Origin: Planotetraspora sp. A-T 1434
Lineage (GTDB): Bacteria > Actinomycetota > Actinomycetes > Streptosporangiales > Streptosporangiaceae
Direction: 5' to 3'
DNA: 64,000 nucleotides
Assembly (NCBI RefSeq): GCF_025420585.1
Contig: NZ_JAOEGB010000013.1
Location: forward strand, 150,791-214,790
Shown here: positions 61,736 through 64,000 of the stretch, in pieces
Layout: every line of letters starts with the position of its first letter
Position numbering within the stretch: the first letter of the stretch is position 1
Notes under the pieces: model-generated
Told to the model about the DNA's origin: nothing
What the model saw: the letters and a program-made list of their open reading frames with translations, nothing else
Database searches by the model: none
Position numbers and translations under genes: made by a program

Positions 61736-62929
61736 GTGCGCGTGCTGGTGGTTTCCAACGAGACGCCGTCGGAACGGGCTACCGGGTTGCGCAGGCGGCT
61801 GTACCACACACTCAACGCCCTGGCCCAGATCGCGCGGGTGGACCTCTTCTCGGTGGTGGACCCCGAGTGGGCCACTCCCGCGCCGGCGGCGGAGGATCTC
61901 CGGCTCCTGCGGACGCGCGTCATCCAGCTCCCCCGGAGCCGCCGACGCCGGCGCGTCCTGCGGACGATCCCGGGAGAGCTCGCCGCGGCGCGGGACGAGG
62001 CGGTGCGCCAGGCGTTCCTGACGTGGGCCGCGCCGCCGTACGACCTTGTCTGGTTCAGCCGCGTCAACGGCTATGTCATGCTCGCCGACCTGCTCTCCGC
62101 GCCGCACGTGGTCGACCTCGACGACCTCGAACACCGCAAGCTGATGGCCCAGCGCCGGGCCCGCGCCACCGGTCCGGAGCGACCGAGGCTGGCGGAGACA
62201 CTTCGCTGGCTCATGCTGGAGCGCCGGGTCGCCCGTACCGCGGACGCCGTGGTCCTGTGCAGCACGCTGGACCGGGACCGGCTGGGGATGGGCAACATCT
62301 GGGTGGTACCCAACGGGTATGAGGACACGGTCCCGATGGGCCGGGCCACCGGTCCGGCCGCCAGAGGACGGCCCCCGACGATCGCACTCGTCGGGTTGCT
62401 GCGCTACGGCCCCAACGCCGACGGCGCGCGGCTCCTGGTACGCGAGATCCTCCCGCTGATCCACCAGGTGATCCCGGACGCCCGGGTCCGGCTGGTGGGC
62501 CAGGCCGGGCCGGATGTGACGGGTCTGCACCTGCCCCCGGCCGTCACCGTGACCGGGTGGGTTTCCGACGTCGCCTCCGAACTGGAGCGGGCGGACGTCA
62601 TCGTCGCGCCACTGCGCTATGGCAGCGGGACCCGTACCAAGATCATCGAAGCGTTCGCGCACAGGATCCCCGTGGTGTCGACGGCGCTGGGCGCCGAGGG
62701 ACTCGACGCGATCCACGGCCGGCACCTGCTGATCGGGGAGACCGCGGCCGAGCTGGCGGACGCCTGCGTGGCGCTGCTCCGGGACCAGGCCCTGCGCCCC
62801 CGGCTCGTCCGTGAGGCCCACCGGCTGTACCGGGACCGGTTTCGATGGGTGGACATCGCCGAGAAGGTCAAGCAGGTGGCGCTGACCACGGCGGCGGTCA
62901 GCCGGGAAGGCTTTCCAACCAGGTCGTGA
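61736..62929 (+). CDS. GT4-family glycosyltransferase
   Basis: 397 residues. Both Rossmann halves of a GT-B enzyme are visible: VLVVSNETPSERATGLRRRL at the start, VDLDDLEHRKLMAQRR, VVPNGYEDTVPMG linker, IALVGLLRYGPNADGARLLV, RLVGQAGPDVTGLHLP and the donor-site VAPLRYGSGTRTKIIEAFAH with its Glu. It is a retaining, cytosolic or membrane-associated enzyme. GTG 61736 has AGGA 5 nt upstream and sits 7 bp after the GT2 stop. The last 32 bp overlap the convergent TPR gene. Confidence 0.87.
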   Translation: MRVLVVSNETPSERATGLRRRLYHTLNALAQIARVDLFSVVDPEWATPAPAAEDLRLLRTRVIQLPRSRRRRRVLRTIPGELAAARDEAVRQAFLTWAAPPYDLVWFSRVNGYVMLADLLSAPHVVDLDDLEHRKLMAQRRARATGPERPRLAETLRWLMLERRVARTADAVVLCSTLDRDRLGMGNIWVVPNGYEDTVPMGRATGPAARGRPPTIALVGLLRYGPNADGARLLVREILPLIHQVIPDARVRLVGQAGPDVTGLHLPPAVTVTGWVSDVASELERADVIVAPLRYGSGTRTKIIEAFAHRIPVVSTALGAEGLDAIHGRHLLIGETAAELADACVALLRDQALRPRLVREAHRLYRDRFRWVDIAEKVKQVALTTAAVSREGFPTRS

Positions 62930-64000
62930 CCTCCGCGCCGCGATGGCTGCCGAGCGCGGTCAGCTCCCGCAGGGCGGCCTCGCCCAGCCGCCGGGCCTCG
63001 CCGGCGTCGCGGTCCGCCAGAGCGGCCTGCGCCTGGCAGTACAGGCCGACCGCGGCCTGCTCGTCGTTGCCCGCGTCGCGCGCCGTGCGGGTCATGTCCG
63101 TGAACCACTCCAGGGCCGCGTGCGCGTGGCCGAGGTCCAGTTCCACCTCGCCCATCGCGTGGAGGAAGAGCGCGCGCGTGTTGGCGTTCTCCGCCGCCCG
63201 CGAGCCGAGGCCCTCGGCCAGCACGTCGCGCGCTTCGTCTGTACGGCCCGCCTCCCTCACCGTACGCCCGAGGGCCAGTAGTGCCCCCGCCTCCAGGTCC
63301 ACGATGCCCAGCTGGCGTCCGGCCGCCAGGGCTTCCCGAATCCTGATCTCGGCCGTCGCGTGATCGTGTCGCTGCAGGGCGAGCTGCCCGAGCTCCAGGC
63401 GCACCCGCGCCAGCCGCTCGTTGGCGCCCGACCGCTCCGCGATCTCCGCCGCCTCCTTCAGGTGCGTCTCGGCGGCGTCCAGGTCACCGACGGCCCTCGT
63501 CGCCCATCCCAGGGCGACCAGGATGGGCACGCGTTCCTGATGATCCACCTCGCGGGCCAGGGCCAGCGCCTCGCCGAGCGGCCCCCGCGCCTGCGCGAAC
63601 GCGCCGCGCATGGCGGCGACCCAGCCGAGGCCCTGCAGCGCCGAGATGGTCTGGTCACGGCGCGAGAAGCGCCTGGCGATGGACAGCGCCTCCGTGAAGT
63701 GCGCCTCCGCGGTGGCGAAGTCACCGCCCCCGCCGGCTGACCAGGCGAGAACGTGGAGCACGTCACCGACGAGGTTCTGGTCGTCGAGGCCACGGGCGAG
63801 CTCCAGGCTCTCGGCGAGATGAGCCCGTGCCTGTTCGTGGGCTCCGCGCTGACCGGCCACCCAGCCGAGACCCTGCAGCGACCGGCTTCGCTGGTAGCCG
63901 CTGCCGGCCGAGCCGACCTCGGTGAACAGCGAGGCGGACTCCTCGAGGTCTCCCCGTATGCCGACCAGCCAGGCCAGCTTGGTCAGGACCGCGCCCTCCT
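62898..64000 (-). CDS. Tetratricopeptide-repeat protein, N-terminus beyond window
   Basis: At least 367 residues, open to the window edge. The chain is a run of Ala-rich helix pairs with TPR spacing of about 40: LQGLGWVAGQRGAHEQARAH, LHVLAWSAGGGGDFATAEAH, LVALGWATRAVGDLDAAETH, LHAMGEVELDLGHAHAALEW. Nothing else is seen. Such arrays form the end of AfsR/SARP-type or LuxR-type ATPase regulators or stand alone. The missing N-terminus would decide. Its stop lies inside the convergent GT4 gene. Confidence 0.78.
   Translation of the reverse strand, partial: EGAVLTKLAWLVGIRGDLEESASLFTEVGSAGSGYQRSRSLQGLGWVAGQRGAHEQARAHLAESLELARGLDDQNLVGDVLHVLAWSAGGGGDFATAEAHFTEALSIARRFSRRDQTISALQGLGWVAAMRGAFAQARGPLGEALALAREVDHQERVPILVALGWATRAVGDLDAAETHLKEAAEIAERSGANERLARVRLELGQLALQRHDHATAEIRIREALAAGRQLGIVDLEAGALLALGRTVREAGRTDEARDVLAEGLGSRAAENANTRALFLHAMGEVELDLGHAHAALEWFTDMTRTARDAGNDEQAAVGLYCQAQAALADRDAGEARRLGEAALRELTALGSHRGAEVTTWLESLPG

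Noticed and set aside
58822..62929. Part of an antibiotic biosynthesis cluster
   Set aside because: No polyketide, peptide or terpene core enzyme is visible; only methyltransferases and glycosyltransferases.

Overview
The window is G+C-rich throughout, with GTG and TTG starts, Shine-Dalgarno sites of the GGAGG type and several actinobacterial families: a DUF5753 XRE regulator, a DUF574-type methyltransferase, a TetR/6-oxocamphor-hydrolase-like pair and a galactofuranan pair glf/glfT2. It is a filamentous high-GC actinomycete chromosome. The mix, including galactofuranose genes with no mycolate genes in view, suggests Streptosporangiales (Nonomuraea, Microbispora or Streptosporangium type); that placement is inference.

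Layout. 1-7.9 kb: two divergent Ser/Thr kinases, a fused HTH/N6-methylase/specificity protein beside a broken PLD nuclease fragment, a DUF4352-like surface protein and a macro-VWA fusion. 7.9-13.1 kb: a CdaR-type regulator divergent from an amino-acid ABC transporter (binding protein, then a fused permease-ATPase) and a DadA-like oxidase. 13.1-14.9 kb: a 14-helix MFS exporter with unusual repeats upstream. 15.2-19.8 kb: a decayed Tn3-family transposon interrupted by a second Tn3-type element carrying a WYL regulator and an epoxide hydrolase, with 38-bp (extended to about 86-bp) inverted repeats and a perfect 5-bp target duplication. 20.3-27.3 kb: a small secreted protein, a broken NmrA gene, HAD phosphatase, glf, glfT2 and an MFS gene, the last two carrying coding minisatellites. 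27.3-29.7 kb: nitroreductase remnant, small ORF, TetR regulator and crotonase sharing an operator. 29.9-32.6 kb: remnant of an integrative element (tyrosine integrase, relaxase debris, small basic protein). 32.8-37.1 kb: secreted phosphoesterase, MFS remnant, beta-propeller protein, TatA and an orphan histidine kinase. 37.2-44.0 kb: a complete sugar operon (ROK regulator under a perfect palindrome, binding protein, two permeases, GH4 glycosidase, sugar kinase) with overlapping stops and starts. 44.2-47.1 kb: Cys-rich secreted protein, Tat-exported PHP hydrolase and DeoR regulator. 47.7-54.7 kb: defence-like stretch: a 1103-residue helicase-PLD-zinc-ribbon protein resembling single-gene (type II) Mokosh, a chimeric nuclease/methylase scrap and a membrane NACHT ATPase. 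54.8-64 kb: lipoproteins, the XRE/DUF574 pair, and a glycan cluster (FkbM methyltransferase, second methyltransferase, GT2 and GT4 glycosyltransferases), then a TPR protein running off the end.

The most distinctive observations are the nested Tn3-type element, whose precise excision would rejoin the interrupted transposase, and the helicase-PLD defence candidate. No tRNA, rRNA or CRISPR array was recognised by eye.
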